Shown here in pieces: positions 38,709 through 48,206 of a stretch of 64,000 bases of DNA (the first letter of the stretch is position 1; every line of letters begins with the position of its first letter). Source of the stretch: Saprospiraceae bacterium (lineage in GTDB: Bacteria > Bacteroidota > Bacteroidia > Chitinophagales > Saprospiraceae); assembly GCA_022841745.1 (NCBI GenBank), contig JALHQW010000008.1, positions 76,074 to 140,073 on the forward strand. Direction: 5' to 3'. Under the pieces are notes generated by a model that did no database searches, was not told the origin of the DNA, and saw nothing but the letters and a program-made list of their open reading frames with translations. The translations under genes and the position numbers were made by a program.

Positions 38709-41591
38709 ATGGAAGAAATCAAATACATTGGCGAGGCGCTCATTTACAAGCAGCTGGGCCATTTTTTTCTCGTTTTCGGCTTGGTGACAAGCCTATTGGC
38801 TGCTGCGGGTTATTTTTTTGCTACGCAACGGCGTGACCTGCCCGAATTTTCAGGCTGGCGGAAGATTGGGCGCTACGGCTTCCTGTTGCATGGCCTGTCC
38901 GTTTTTGTGGTCATCACCTGCATCCTGTTGGCGATGATAAACCACCGCTTCGAATACCAGTATGCGCAACTGCACGTCAGCGATGACCTGCCTTTTAAAT
39001 ACATTTTCTCCGCATTTTGGGAGGGGCAAGAGGGCAGTTTCCTGCTCTGGATGTTCTGGCACGTAGTGCTGGGCGTGGTGCTGATGTCCACCGCCAAAAA
39101 ATGGGAGTCACCCGTGCTTTCGACCCTTTCGCTGGTACAGGCCTTCATTTTCACCATGATCGTCGGCATCTATTTCACCGATGAAATCAAGATGGGCAGC
39201 AACCCGCTCCTGCTGCTGCGTGATACCATGGACGCCCCCATTTTTGCCAATGCCGACTACGTGAAACTCATCAAAGGCAATGGCCTGAACCCCCTGCTCC
39301 AGAACTATTGGATGACCATACACCCGCCCACGCTGTTCCTCGGCTTTGCCTCCACGGTCGTCCCCTTTGCCTTTGCCATCGCCGGACTTTGGACGAGGGA
39401 ATATAAGGAGTGGATGAAGCCCGCCATGCCTTGGGCGCTGTTCAGCGGCTCCATACTTGGCATTGGGATTTTGATGGGTAGTGCATGGGCCTACGAAGCG
39501 CTTACTTTTGGTGGCTATTGGGCTTGGGACCCAGTTGAAAATGCTTCTCTTGTACCTTGGATTTTGCTCGTGGCAGGCATCCACACCCATTTGGTGGCCC
39601 GCAGCACGGGGTATTCCATCAAGAGTACCATGCTGTTTTACGTCGGCAGTTTCATCCTAATTCTCTATTCGACCTACCTAACCCGCAGCGGGATTTTGGG
39701 CGAAGGCTCCGTGCATTCATTCACTGAAATGGGACTGGAAACGCAGTTGATAGCGCTCATGAGCACGTTTGTATTGATTACCCTTGGGCTTTTGATTGCC
39801 AGAAACAAGGAAATACCTTCGCCTAAAGCGGAAGAGGCAATTGCCTCCAAAGAGTTTTGGCTTTTTATTGGCTCATTGGTGCTGCTGTTCTCGGCGGTTA
39901 TTATCACGGCCAGTACCTCGCTGCCCGTGGTGAACAAAATCGTGCAGTTGTCCGACCCTACCTTCAAGGGCTATACCATCAACGACCCCATTTCGCACTA
40001 CAACAAATACATGCTTTGGATTTCGGTGTTCATGGGTTTGTTGAGTGCCACTGCACAGTTCTTGCGCTACAAGGAGTTCAATTTTACTTCGCAAAAAGCT
40101 AAATTTGCAAAGCACGTAGGCATTTCCGCCGCCGCCGCCATCGTGCTGACTATCCTGACCAGCTTCTGGATTGACCTGCATGAGTGGCAGTTCTGGCTGC
40201 TCATGTTCACGGGCCTGTTCACCGTGGCCGCCAACGTGGATTATATTTTCAGCTTCGCAAGAGGGAACCTCAAGATGGCCGGTTCGGCCTTCTCGCATAT
40301 TGGGTTCGGCCTGATGGTTGTGGGCATGATAGCCTCTGGCCTAAACCAGGAGCATATCTCGACCAACCCCTCGGCACAGGTGGGCCTGCTCGACGCCGAA
40401 ATGCTCCAAAAAAACGTGCTGCTGTTCAAGAACATGCCGATGTATTTCAGCGGTTATCAGGTTACGTATGAAAGCGACTCCACTGCGGGCAACCTACGCA
40501 CCTTCGTGGTCAATTATGAAAAACTGGACACAGCGACAGGCAAGGTGGTGGAACAATTCAAGGTAGAACCACAAGCCGTTTACGACAATAAAGTTACGGA
40601 GGTGAAGGCGTTCAACCCATCCACCAAGCGCTATTTGCACAAGGATATTTTCACCCACCTGTTGCTGCCACCGTCAGAGTCCAGCCAAAAAGGTGCCGAG
40701 GAGTTGGAGAAATCGCTGGTCTATCGTACGCACGAACTGGTTGGCGACCAACCGATTACCATCATTGATTCAGTCGAAACGACCACTGGTGAGAAAACGA
40801 CGGTAGAAACCAAGGTCTCGGTCGTAGGCGTCAACTACAAACCTTCGCACCCCGATTACCAGCCCGAAGTTGGCGATTTTGCGGTGGGGGTAAAATTGGC
40901 ATTTGCCAAAAAAGATACGACTTTCTATGCCGAACCTATTGCCTATCTAAGGGGTAAAATGTGGGGTTCGCTCCCGGTCCAAATGAACGATATTTCGATG
41001 AAGGTACGGTTGCCTGAGGATGCCTTGATGTATTATTTGCAGGCCGACAGGAACTTGAACTTCAAGAAATTCGAGCTTAAAACAGGCCAGACCATCAACC
41101 TGAATGGCAAGCAGATTAGTTTCGCTGGCGTCAACAAACAGCCCAATATTAACAAGTTGAAGGACGACGTGGCCGTTTCAGCCATTCTACAGGTTACGAA
41201 TGAAAAGACCAATGAGGTTGCCACAGCTGAGCCAGTTTTCCTCATTAGGAAAGGTGAAATTTTGCCGGAAAAGGCGAGTGTGCCATCTATGGGCCTTCAT
41301 TTTTTCCTGACAAAAATTGACCCCAGCACTGAGACTTTTGAGCTACAAATTGCCGAAGGCAAACCCAACGAAAAGCCACTCCCCATCGAAATCGCACAGA
41401 AATCCTTCCGAACGGATTTCATCGTCCTGGAAACCATCGTATTCCCTGGCATCAACTTGTTCTGGTTGGGTTCCACGCTGATGATGGTCGGATTGGGTGT
41501 TGCCATGTTCCGTAGGATTAGGGAGAAAAAAGCTGGCAGTTCGACAGCGAGCAGTTTGCAGTCGGAGGCTGCTGAATCTCACAGTTCATGA
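38709..41591 (+). CDS. ccmF: Cytochrome c haem lyase subunit CcmF
   Basis: 960 aa, longer than E. coli CcmF (647 aa), as common in this phylum. Many membrane spans; the haem-handling WWD motif GGYWAWDPVENASLVPWIL is at about residue 266-284. Residues about 570-930 form a large periplasmic region. The C-terminal SSTASSLQSEAAESHSS is encoded by a repeat-like sequence. CcmF with CcmE completes System I haem attachment. It overlaps the next gene by ATGA. Confidence 0.9.
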   Translation: MEEIKYIGEALIYKQLGHFFLVFGLVTSLLAAAGYFFATQRRDLPEFSGWRKIGRYGFLLHGLSVFVVITCILLAMINHRFEYQYAQLHVSDDLPFKYIFSAFWEGQEGSFLLWMFWHVVLGVVLMSTAKKWESPVLSTLSLVQAFIFTMIVGIYFTDEIKMGSNPLLLLRDTMDAPIFANADYVKLIKGNGLNPLLQNYWMTIHPPTLFLGFASTVVPFAFAIAGLWTREYKEWMKPAMPWALFSGSILGIGILMGSAWAYEALTFGGYWAWDPVENASLVPWILLVAGIHTHLVARSTGYSIKSTMLFYVGSFILILYSTYLTRSGILGEGSVHSFTEMGLETQLIALMSTFVLITLGLLIARNKEIPSPKAEEAIASKEFWLFIGSLVLLFSAVIITASTSLPVVNKIVQLSDPTFKGYTINDPISHYNKYMLWISVFMGLLSATAQFLRYKEFNFTSQKAKFAKHVGISAAAAIVLTILTSFWIDLHEWQFWLLMFTGLFTVAANVDYIFSFARGNLKMAGSAFSHIGFGLMVVGMIASGLNQEHISTNPSAQVGLLDAEMLQKNVLLFKNMPMYFSGYQVTYESDSTAGNLRTFVVNYEKLDTATGKVVEQFKVEPQAVYDNKVTEVKAFNPSTKRYLHKDIFTHLLLPPSESSQKGAEELEKSLVYRTHELVGDQPITIIDSVETTTGEKTTVETKVSVVGVNYKPSHPDYQPEVGDFAVGVKLAFAKKDTTFYAEPIAYLRGKMWGSLPVQMNDISMKVRLPEDALMYYLQADRNLNFKKFELKTGQTINLNGKQISFAGVNKQPNINKLKDDVAVSAILQVTNEKTNEVATAEPVFLIRKGEILPEKASVPSMGLHFFLTKIDPSTETFELQIAEGKPNEKPLPIEIAQKSFRTDFIVLETIVFPGINLFWLGSTLMMVGLGVAMFRRIREKKAGSSTASSLQSEAAESHSS

Positions 41592-42382
41592 AAATCGTAC
41601 TCATCGGAGCGGGCAATGTGGCTACTCACCTCGGCAGGAAGTTGGTAGAAACGGGCGAGAAGGTTGTGCAAGTTTACAGCCGTAGCTTGCCCAATGCCGC
41701 AGAATTGGCGAATTCCTTGGGCGCCAAGCCATTTGACGACCTTTTCGGGCTGACTGCCAAGGCCGATCTTTATATCATTGCCGTGTCTGACGATGCCATT
41801 GCCGAAGTGGTAAAAAAATTAGGGCAAATGCCATTGGAGGAAAAACTGGTCGTCCATACTTCCGGAGCAACGCCCAGTAAGGTGTTCGAATCGGCACCAA
41901 CCCTTGAAAGAACGGGCATTTGCTATCCGCTTCAAACCTTTACAAAGGGCAAGCCAATTGACTTTTCGGAGGTGCCCATTTGCGTGGACGCTGCCCAACC
42001 CGCCGACTTGGAGGTGCTTGAGTCACTTGCAAAAAAAATCAGCCAACATGTTTACCATGTAAATGACGCCCAACGGGCGTGGCTGCACGTTGCAGCGGTT
42101 TTTGTCAACAATTTCACCAACCACTTATTTGAAATAGGGCACAGTATTCTGAAAAAACAGCAGCTACCATTTGAAATGTTGCTGCCGCTCATTCAGGAAA
42201 CCGTGGCCAAATTGGACAGCGGTTCGCCAAAGGCCATGCAAACCGGCCCAGCAGTTCGGCAAGATTGGACGACCACCGAGCGCCATCTTACCATGCTCAA
42301 TGGCAGGGGCGACCTGCAAGAGATTTACCGGATTTTGACCAAACACATCAAAAGAACCCATGCGGATAATTGGAAACATTGA
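41588..42382 (+). CDS. DUF2520 Rossmann-fold protein
   Basis: 264 aa. N-terminal dinucleotide-binding motif KIVLIGAGNVATHLGRKL, then LYIIAVSDDAI and VVHTSGATPSKVFE. The C-terminal helical half (HVYHVNDAQRAWLHVAAVFVNNFTNHLFEI, LLPLIQETVAKL) is the DUF2520 domain. It resembles ketopantoate or F420-dependent reductases; substrate unknown. It starts at an ATGA overlap with ccmF. Confidence 0.85.
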   Translation: MKIVLIGAGNVATHLGRKLVETGEKVVQVYSRSLPNAAELANSLGAKPFDDLFGLTAKADLYIIAVSDDAIAEVVKKLGQMPLEEKLVVHTSGATPSKVFESAPTLERTGICYPLQTFTKGKPIDFSEVPICVDAAQPADLEVLESLAKKISQHVYHVNDAQRAWLHVAAVFVNNFTNHLFEIGHSILKKQQLPFEMLLPLIQETVAKLDSGSPKAMQTGPAVRQDWTTTERHLTMLNGRGDLQEIYRILTKHIKRTHADNWKH

Positions 42383-42392
42383 CCATCCCGTC

Positions 42393-42638
42393 ATGAAAAT
42401 CACGGTTTTCAAAATGGACAACAAGCTGTCCGTTAAATTTGAGACGGGGCTTTATGAGCAGACCTTCAAATTTCGAGAAAGCAACGAACTGACCGACTTT
42501 AATGCGATTCAACGGCTGGTGGATGAGCACTTCATGCAGCAGGTGCTGGAGAATTTTGCGAAGCTGCACCAAATCAAAAATGCAGCACTGGGCAGGTTTA
42601 TAAAGGAGGAAGATGAGGAGTTTGAGGAGATTGTTTAG
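42393..42638 (+). CDS. Small conserved Bacteroidota protein, unknown
   Basis: 81 aa from ATG 42393 (MKITVFKMDNKLSVKFETGLYEQTFKFRESNEL...); an earlier ATG at 42360 would overlap the preceding gene more. Single alpha/beta domain with acidic C-terminus (KEEDEEFEEIV). No function is known to me. Its TAG stop sits inside the first bases of the 38-bp inverted repeat. Confidence 0.75.
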   Translation: MKITVFKMDNKLSVKFETGLYEQTFKFRESNELTDFNAIQRLVDEHFMQQVLENFAKLHQIKNAALGRFIKEEDEEFEEIV

Positions 42639-42773
42639 TTCGACAGTTCGACAGTGGGCAGTTGGCAGTCAGTTCGCCAGTTGTTTAGTCAGTGCCAATT
42701 AACTTGGGAAGCGACTAAAAAACTAATAGACTGCAAACTGACTGCCAACTGCCCACTGTCGAACTGTCGAACT
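42637..42773. repeat. Perfect 38-bp inverted repeat between convergent genes
   Basis: 42637-42674 is the exact reverse complement of 42736-42773, with a 61-base spacer. The arms contain TTCGACAG twice, then TGGGCAGTTGGCAGTCAGTT. The spacer holds partial versions of the same words (CAGTTGTTTAGTCAGTGCC; GACTGCAAACTG). The element fills the region from one stop codon to the other, so it can serve as a two-way terminator. Confidence 0.95.
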
Positions 42774-43330
42774 CAATTGGCGTTGCTAAACTGCTCCCAT
42801 GTCGTCTTCTCAAAATGGTCTTCGGCAACGAATTTGAGTTCTTTTTGAAGCATTGGAACGTCCTTGTAGCCCGGAGAAATCAGGATGCGTTCGTAGTTTG
42901 GCTGAAGGTAAACGTAGCTTGGATAGCCAAGCCTGCCGCCGAGCAGCTCAAAGGCCAACATGTGGACACCGCCACGGCCACCTGGTTTGTAGGAGAAAGT
43001 AGTGCCTTGGAAAATCACATCTTCCTTCTGCTCTGCGTTGAACTTTACTGCGTAGAAATTTTTGTTGATATAATCAGCCAAGTTTGGGTCGGCAAAGGTG
43101 GACTTGTCCATTTTCTTGCACCAGCCGCACCAGTCGGTGTAGAAGTCAATGAAGATTTTCTTGGGCGCCGTTTCGTTGGCTTTGATGGCCTCGTCCCAGG
43201 TCATCCAATTGATGGCACCCTCCACAGCTTCGGTTTTCCTCGGTGTAGCAGCCGTCTTTGAGTGTGGCATGAAGGAATAAACAAGCCCAAGGGCAACGAC
43301 AGCAAGGGCAACAAACAGAACTTTTTTCAT
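42773..43330 (-). CDS. Thioredoxin-like protein with CGWC, exported
   Basis: 185 aa. An N-terminal hydrophobic segment (KKVLFVALAVVALGLVYSFMPH) acts as signal or anchor. The thioredoxin site is DWCGWCKKMDKSTFADP at about residue 66-82, of the thioredoxin-7/DUF255-like class that handles disulphides outside the cytoplasm. FQGTTFSYKPGGRGGVHMLAFELLGGRLGYPSYVYL follows. It stands alone between two intergenic repeat or hairpin regions. Confidence 0.85.
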   Translation of the reverse strand: MKKVLFVALAVVALGLVYSFMPHSKTAATPRKTEAVEGAINWMTWDEAIKANETAPKKIFIDFYTDWCGWCKKMDKSTFADPNLADYINKNFYAVKFNAEQKEDVIFQGTTFSYKPGGRGGVHMLAFELLGGRLGYPSYVYLQPNYERILISPGYKDVPMLQKELKFVAEDHFEKTTWEQFSNAN

Positions 43331-43639
43331 TAAAGATGATTTTAAGTAACTACTTTAGGATTGGGTAGGAGAAAAGAAAAAGAAAGATTTTTTTACGCTC
43401 CTACCCTATTTCAAGGTGTTTTTTATAAAATTAAGAATCCCCCAAAAAACACATTTAAAAAGTGGTTACGGTTTTAGATTGTTCAAAGTTGAAACAGGAT
43501 GCTAACCTGCAACGAAAGTACCAATTTCATCAAAACACCGCTTTTACCCCCAATTGTTTAATAAACTTTAACGTGCAGTCAGTTTAGACCTTCAAAATTA
43601 TGAAACTGAAAGGTTTTGCCGATGCAGTAATTTGTTCCG
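43331..43639. other. 309-base intergenic region, hairpin and no gene
   Basis: Contains a 9-bp perfect inverted repeat GGGTAGGAG (43363-43371) / CTCCTACCC (43398-43406) around an A-rich loop, close to the start of the thioredoxin-like gene. The rest is AT-rich with no coding frame and probably holds promoters for both divergent genes; AATAAACTTTAACG near 43560-43573 loosely resembles a -7 box. Confidence 0.6.
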
Positions 43640-44218
43640 ATGCGCAAAATAGTGGTAGCGGTAGCAGGCTCGAGTGGTAGTATCTACGCCAAGGTACTTT
43701 TTGACCGATTGATGCAAATTAAGGCACAATGGGCTGCCGTCGGTGTGGTAATGAGCAAGAACGCAAAGCTCAACTGGCAGCTCGAACTTGGGAATGACAA
43801 CTACCAGCATTATCCCTTCGATTTTTACGAAAAGGATAACTTCGCAGCCCCATTCGCCAGCGGCTCGGCCAAGTACGACACCATGGTCGTATGCCCCTGC
43901 TCAATGGGAACCTTGGGACGCATAGCCGCCGGCATTTCCGACGACCTGCTGACCCGGGCTGCCGACGTGGTGCTGAAAGAGCGTCGCCGCCTGATTTTGG
44001 TACCAAGGGAAACGCCGTTCAGCCTCATCCACTTGCGCAACATGACCACGGTGACGGAGGCGGGTGGAATCATATGCCCGGCCATCCCGTCGTTTTACGG
44101 CGGTGCCAAGGACCTGGAAGCGCTGGCTGCCACGGTGGTGGACAGGGTGCTGGACTTGGCAGGGGTTGAGTTGGAGACGTACCGGTGGGGTACCTCCCCC
44201 CCAGCCCCTCTCCTGTGA
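43640..44218 (+). CDS. ubiX: Flavin prenyltransferase
   Basis: 192 aa. VVAVAGSSGSIYAKVLFDRL is the flavin-binding start; APFASGSAKYDTMVVCPCSMGTLGRIAAGISDDLLTRAADVVLKERRRLILVPRETPFSLIHLRNM is the UbiX core. The enzyme makes prenylated FMN for UbiD decarboxylases. No ubiD is adjacent. The last residues (RWGTSPPAPLL) are encoded by the hairpin repeat at 44205. Confidence 0.87.
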   Translation: MRKIVVAVAGSSGSIYAKVLFDRLMQIKAQWAAVGVVMSKNAKLNWQLELGNDNYQHYPFDFYEKDNFAAPFASGSAKYDTMVVCPCSMGTLGRIAAGISDDLLTRAADVVLKERRRLILVPRETPFSLIHLRNMTTVTEAGGIICPAIPSFYGGAKDLEALAATVVDRVLDLAGVELETYRWGTSPPAPLL

Positions 44219-44304
44219 GGAGAGGGGAGATGTGAGTGTCACGGACTATAAAAATTGAAATCTACCCCCTGCCCCCTCTCCTCGTAGGAGAGGGGGCAGG
44301 GGGT
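44205..44304. repeat. Two C/G-rich hairpins, CCCCTCTCC family
   Basis: The first has 10-bp arms at 44205-44214 and 44218-44227. The second has perfect 19-bp arms at 44264-44282 and 44286-44304 with a CGT loop. They lie across the ubiX stop and before the pseudouridine synthase start. CCCCTCTCC-type hairpins are widespread in bacteria; they may act as terminators. Confidence 0.9.
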
Positions 44305-44317
44305 GAGGTTTAACGCG

Positions 44318-45046
44318 ATGAAAAATCAAATCGAAATAGTCTTCGAAGACGACGACCTCGTCATCGTGAACAAGCCCGCTGGCCTGCTCACCATCCCCGA
44401 CCGTTTTTCGGCGGACAAGCCGAACCTTTACAACATGCTTGGACATGAGTTTGGCAGAATCTTCACTGTCCACCGCCTCGACCGGGAGACGAGCGGCATC
44501 CTGCTGTTCACCAAAACCGAGGAGGCACACAAGGAGATGTCCCGACAGTTCATGGACAGAACGGTGGAGAAAATCTATTTCGCCCTCGTGGACGGCGTGA
44601 TGCACCAGACCGAAGGCACCATTGACAAGCCCCTCGGCCCGCACCCGACGCACCCAGAAAAAATGGCTGTGGTGCATGGCGGCAAACCCTCCAAGACGAA
44701 CTACAAAGTCACTGAGACCTTCAAGAATTACAGTTTCATCGAGTGCAGCATAGAAACAGGGCGAACGCACCAAATCCGGGTTCACCTCCATGCCATCGGC
44801 TACCCACTCGCAGTTGATGCACTTTATGGAAGGCAGAACGCTTTTTTCCTTTCAAAAATCAAGTTGCGCAAGTTCAAATTGAGCAAAGAACAGGAGGAGG
44901 AACTGCCCATCATGTCCCGCACGACACTGCACGCTGGCAAGCTGGTGTTCAAGCATCCAACTACAGGCGAGCAGATGACCATTCAGGCGGACTTGCCAAA
45001 GGATTTTGCGGCAGTGGTGAATCAGTTGAGGAAATGGGGAAAATAG
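44318..45046 (+). CDS. RluA-family pseudouridine synthase
   Basis: 242 aa from ATG 44318. VFEDDDLVIVNKPAGLLTIPD, then HRLDRETSGILLFTKT with the catalytic Asp, then YFALVDG and IECSIETGRTHQIRVHLHAIGYPLAVDALYG are all signatures of the RluA group. It isomerises specific uridines in rRNA or tRNA; which site is unknown. There is no S4 domain. A central Arg/Lys-rich insert (KIKLRKFKLSKEQEEELP) is seen near residue 190. Confidence 0.9.
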   Translation: MKNQIEIVFEDDDLVIVNKPAGLLTIPDRFSADKPNLYNMLGHEFGRIFTVHRLDRETSGILLFTKTEEAHKEMSRQFMDRTVEKIYFALVDGVMHQTEGTIDKPLGPHPTHPEKMAVVHGGKPSKTNYKVTETFKNYSFIECSIETGRTHQIRVHLHAIGYPLAVDALYGRQNAFFLSKIKLRKFKLSKEQEEELPIMSRTTLHAGKLVFKHPTTGEQMTIQADLPKDFAAVVNQLRKWGK

Positions 45047-45110
45047 TGATTGGTGATTGGTGATTGGTGACTTGGGCATCTAATCACCAATCACCAATCG
45101 CCAATCACCA
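45046..45110. repeat. 7-bp repeat cassette GTGATTG with complementary arm
   Basis: Three to four GTGATTG units (45046-45070) face CAATCAC units at 45082-45110, forming a hairpin. The cassette begins at the pseudouridine synthase stop and ends five bases before the P-ATPase ATG, so it forms the whole leader between them. Confidence 0.85.
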
Positions 45111-45114
45111 AAAC

Positions 45115-47199
45115 ATGGTACAACTCAAAGTCGAAGGCATGGATTGCGCCTCGTGCGCCTCCAATATCACCAAGTTCTTAGAGAAAAAAGGCTTGCAGCA
45201 AGTCAATGTTAACTTCTCAAGTGGCGATGTGGCCTTTGAGCAGCCTATTGACGCTGTGCCACTAGAACTTGTTGTAGCGGGCATCAACAGGCTCGGCTAC
45301 CATGTGGTGCAGGACAACCAAATACCCTTCTGGACGCTCGACCGCAAGCTAATTTTTTGCGCCATTTTTACTGTTCCGCTGCTCGGCTCGCACTTGCTCA
45401 TGATGGCAGGCATCCATGTTTTGGAAAACGGATGGGCGCAGTTCGCCCTGGCGTTGCCCGTTTACATCGTTGGCTTTTTGCACTTTGGAAAAACAAGCCT
45501 TGGGGCACTGCGGAACCGCTCCACGCACATGGACATCCTTATCTTCATCGGCTCCACGGCGGCCTTTGTTTACAGCACCATCGGGCTATTGAAAAACGAC
45601 CCCAACCTCTATTTCTTCGAAACCAGCGCCACCATCATCACGCTTGTTTTGCTCGGCAATTGGTTTGAAAAACGGGCCGTGAAACAGACCACCTCGGCCA
45701 TTGAAGACATGACAAAGCTCCAAGTAGAATTTGCGAAGAAGATAATGCCCAGCGGCACGGTCGTCACCATTGAAGCGAGCGAGGTGCTGCCCGGCGACTG
45801 GCTCCAAGTAAACGAGGGCGACAAAATCCCCGTGGACGGCACAGTACTTAAAGGCTCGGCGGAGGTGGACGAGTCCATGCTGACCGGAGAGAGCCTGCCC
45901 GTGAGCCGCCTCCCCGACGACCGTGTGCTCGGCGGCAGCCTTGTGAGCAGTGGCAGCCTGACCATCGCTGCCACGGCCACCACCCTAGATACGACCCTCA
46001 GCCAGATGATAGAGTTGGTGAAATCGGCCCAAATCAACAAGCCAGACATCCAACGATTGGCCGACCGAATCAGCGGCTATTTCGTACCTATCGTGCTGGC
46101 TATCAGCATTTTAACCTTCTTTGTGTCGGTGTTTTTCTTTAGCATCGCTCCGCAACAAGCCATGCTGAACGCCATTGCCGTACTGGTAATCTCCTGCCCG
46201 TGCGCCATGGGCTTGGCCACACCCACCGCCGTGATGGTGGGCGTAGGGCGGCTGGCCAAAAACGGGATTTTGGTTAAAGGCGCCCAGACCATAGAGGTGT
46301 TCGCTGGCATCAAAAACTTCGTTTTCGATAAGACGGGAACGCTGACGAATGGTGATTTTAAAATCAAGCGAATCAATTATTTCGCTGAAAATCAAGCTGA
46401 AATTCGAGCGATGATGCAGAAAATGGAGCGACATTCCTCGCACCCCATCGCCCATTCATTGATGAAAGAATTGGCGAGCGAGCAAGGGTTGCCAAAGGTG
46501 ACGGTCTCCAAAATCCAAGAAATAAAAGGCCAAGGCGTGACGGCCATGGACGCCGATGGCAACGAGCTACGGCTTGGTTCCCGCCGCTTTGTAGCTCCAG
46601 ATGACACCTCGAACGACTCGCTTTTTTTTGCAAAAAAGGGAGCGTTGATTGCCAGCGTAGAAATTGAAGATGAAATAAAGCCCGAAGCTGGCCCATTGAT
46701 GGATTTTCTCAGAATAAATGGCTGCAGAACTATCCTTCTCAGCGGTGACAGATTCGCAAAAGTTTCCCAGGTCGCCATTGACCTGGGAATGGATGATTAC
46801 CATGCTGAAAAACTGCCATCCGATAAACTTGAAATAATTAAACGACTCAGCGCCGAAGCCCCTACCGCCATGATTGGCGACGGGATCAACGACGCCCCGG
46901 CATTGGCACAAGCCACCATAGGCGTCAGCCTCAGCAATGCCTCGCAGGTGGCCATGCAGAGTGCCCAAATCATCTTGCTGAACGGCAACCTCGACCGATT
47001 GGCCAAGGCGCTCGCCATCTCCACCGCCACGCTCCAGACCATCAAGCAAAACCTATTCTGGGCCTTTGCCTACAACGTTGTGGCCATTCCCGTGGCGGCA
47101 ATGGGCTTCCTGAACCCGACTTGGGGAGCGTTGTTCATGGCGTTTTCGGATGTGGTGGTGATAGGTAATTCAATTAGGTTGAAAAGCAGGAGGCTGTAG
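45115..47199 (+). CDS. Copper-type heavy-metal P1B-ATPase
   Basis: 694 aa from ATG 45115. An N-terminal metal-binding domain GMDCASCASNI with CxxC at 12-15; membrane helix with VISCPCAMGLATP (CPC, about 360) marking Cu+ transport; TGES in the actuator; DKTGTLTNGDF with the phosphorylated Asp near 405; HP in RHSSHPIAHS; and MIGDGINDAPALAQA. It exports Cu+ or supplies copper for oxidases. Reference lengths (700-830) make it standard apart from a single metal-binding domain. Confidence 0.92.
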   Translation: MVQLKVEGMDCASCASNITKFLEKKGLQQVNVNFSSGDVAFEQPIDAVPLELVVAGINRLGYHVVQDNQIPFWTLDRKLIFCAIFTVPLLGSHLLMMAGIHVLENGWAQFALALPVYIVGFLHFGKTSLGALRNRSTHMDILIFIGSTAAFVYSTIGLLKNDPNLYFFETSATIITLVLLGNWFEKRAVKQTTSAIEDMTKLQVEFAKKIMPSGTVVTIEASEVLPGDWLQVNEGDKIPVDGTVLKGSAEVDESMLTGESLPVSRLPDDRVLGGSLVSSGSLTIAATATTLDTTLSQMIELVKSAQINKPDIQRLADRISGYFVPIVLAISILTFFVSVFFFSIAPQQAMLNAIAVLVISCPCAMGLATPTAVMVGVGRLAKNGILVKGAQTIEVFAGIKNFVFDKTGTLTNGDFKIKRINYFAENQAEIRAMMQKMERHSSHPIAHSLMKELASEQGLPKVTVSKIQEIKGQGVTAMDADGNELRLGSRRFVAPDDTSNDSLFFAKKGALIASVEIEDEIKPEAGPLMDFLRINGCRTILLSGDRFAKVSQVAIDLGMDDYHAEKLPSDKLEIIKRLSAEAPTAMIGDGINDAPALAQATIGVSLSNASQVAMQSAQIILLNGNLDRLAKALAISTATLQTIKQNLFWAFAYNVVAIPVAAMGFLNPTWGALFMAFSDVVVIGNSIRLKSRRL

Positions 47200-48159
47200 T
47201 TACTGCACAATCAAATATTCCACCGCTTGTGGGCTGAACCTTGCCGACTTCACCCAGCTTGGCTGACGGACAAGGGTAAGCGGAACAATTGGCGTTGGGT
47301 TCTCATTGTCCAGTACCGCCACCACCCTGAAATCGTTGGGCGTCAAATCGTTGAAACGGCTAAGGCCAACCACACATTCCAGCTCCACAGTGCCGGGTAA
47401 TAACCGAACACTATCCCGTTCGTTCAGCACCATGACAGGTATCGTGAGCTTTTTCTCGGTATATTGCTCTACCGGCATGAACACCTCCGCTTTGTCCACG
47501 GATAATTGAAGGAGGTCAGGGTGAGGGTTGAGGAGGGTTAAAATGATGGAAAAATCCTTTTCAGGACATTCCATTTTAAGAGGAGCAGTTTTGACGGAAT
47601 TCAATGAATTGAGCAATTGCGTAGCACCAAAGACCTCGACTGAATCGGGCCTTATCACGATATTGTCCCTAAAGAAATAACCGTTTTCATAGCTAATGGC
47701 CGTATCAAGTTCGATTGGCAGTTTTCTTGATTGAAGGGAATCAAGACGGATGGTTAAGTTGTCCTGCCCCAGTTCGAGCAGTTGGAGGTGAAGTTCATCT
47801 TCTATTTTCCTAGAAATATCGGAGCGGAAAATGACCTGACTGGAGGCCGCAGACAGGTTGAAAGACAAGCTTGGATTCTGTCTTAACAAGCTCATTTTCA
47901 ACAGCTTCCATCCAGAGCCTGCGAATTTGAAGGGCAAGGAAGACATGGGTTGCTCGGCGAAGACCCGACCAGTTGGCAGTTGATAGTTCAGTCGAAGCGA
48001 GCCACGGGATTCATAGTTATTCGACATTTTTACAAAAAACCAAACGACTAACGATAGCGCCATGCAAAGCAGCATCACCCGGCGCTCGTGGTTCGCCGCT
48101 GACCCCAGTTTTTTGAAAAAACTGTTTACCCGATTTGTATTCTCTCCCTGCATCATCAA
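47200..48159 (-). CDS. YbbR-like membrane protein
   Basis: 319 aa. A membrane span near the start (RRVMLLCMALSLVVWFFVKM), then repeated beta domains with YbbR-like words (LPIELDTAISYENGYFFRDNIVIRPDSVEVFGATQLLNSLNSVKTAPLKM). In other bacteria YbbR proteins partner CdaA to regulate c-di-AMP; no cdaA is present here. The stop abuts the P-ATPase stop (both genes converge with no gap). Confidence 0.75.
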   Translation of the reverse strand: MMMQGENTNRVNSFFKKLGSAANHERRVMLLCMALSLVVWFFVKMSNNYESRGSLRLNYQLPTGRVFAEQPMSSLPFKFAGSGWKLLKMSLLRQNPSLSFNLSAASSQVIFRSDISRKIEDELHLQLLELGQDNLTIRLDSLQSRKLPIELDTAISYENGYFFRDNIVIRPDSVEVFGATQLLNSLNSVKTAPLKMECPEKDFSIILTLLNPHPDLLQLSVDKAEVFMPVEQYTEKKLTIPVMVLNERDSVRLLPGTVELECVVGLSRFNDLTPNDFRVVAVLDNENPTPIVPLTLVRQPSWVKSARFSPQAVEYLIVQ

Positions 48160-48160
48160 T

Positions 48161-48206
48161 TTCTCAATTTCTCACCCCTCTCACTCTCTCACTCTCTCAC
48201 TCCCTC
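48161..48206. repeat. CTCACTCT repeat between YbbR start and arginase stop
   Basis: Repeats of TTTCTCA and CTCTCACTCTCTCACTCTCTC cover the 40 bases between the two genes. No complementary arm was found nearby. A related run is inside the prophage portal gene (10921-10965). Confidence 0.7.
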
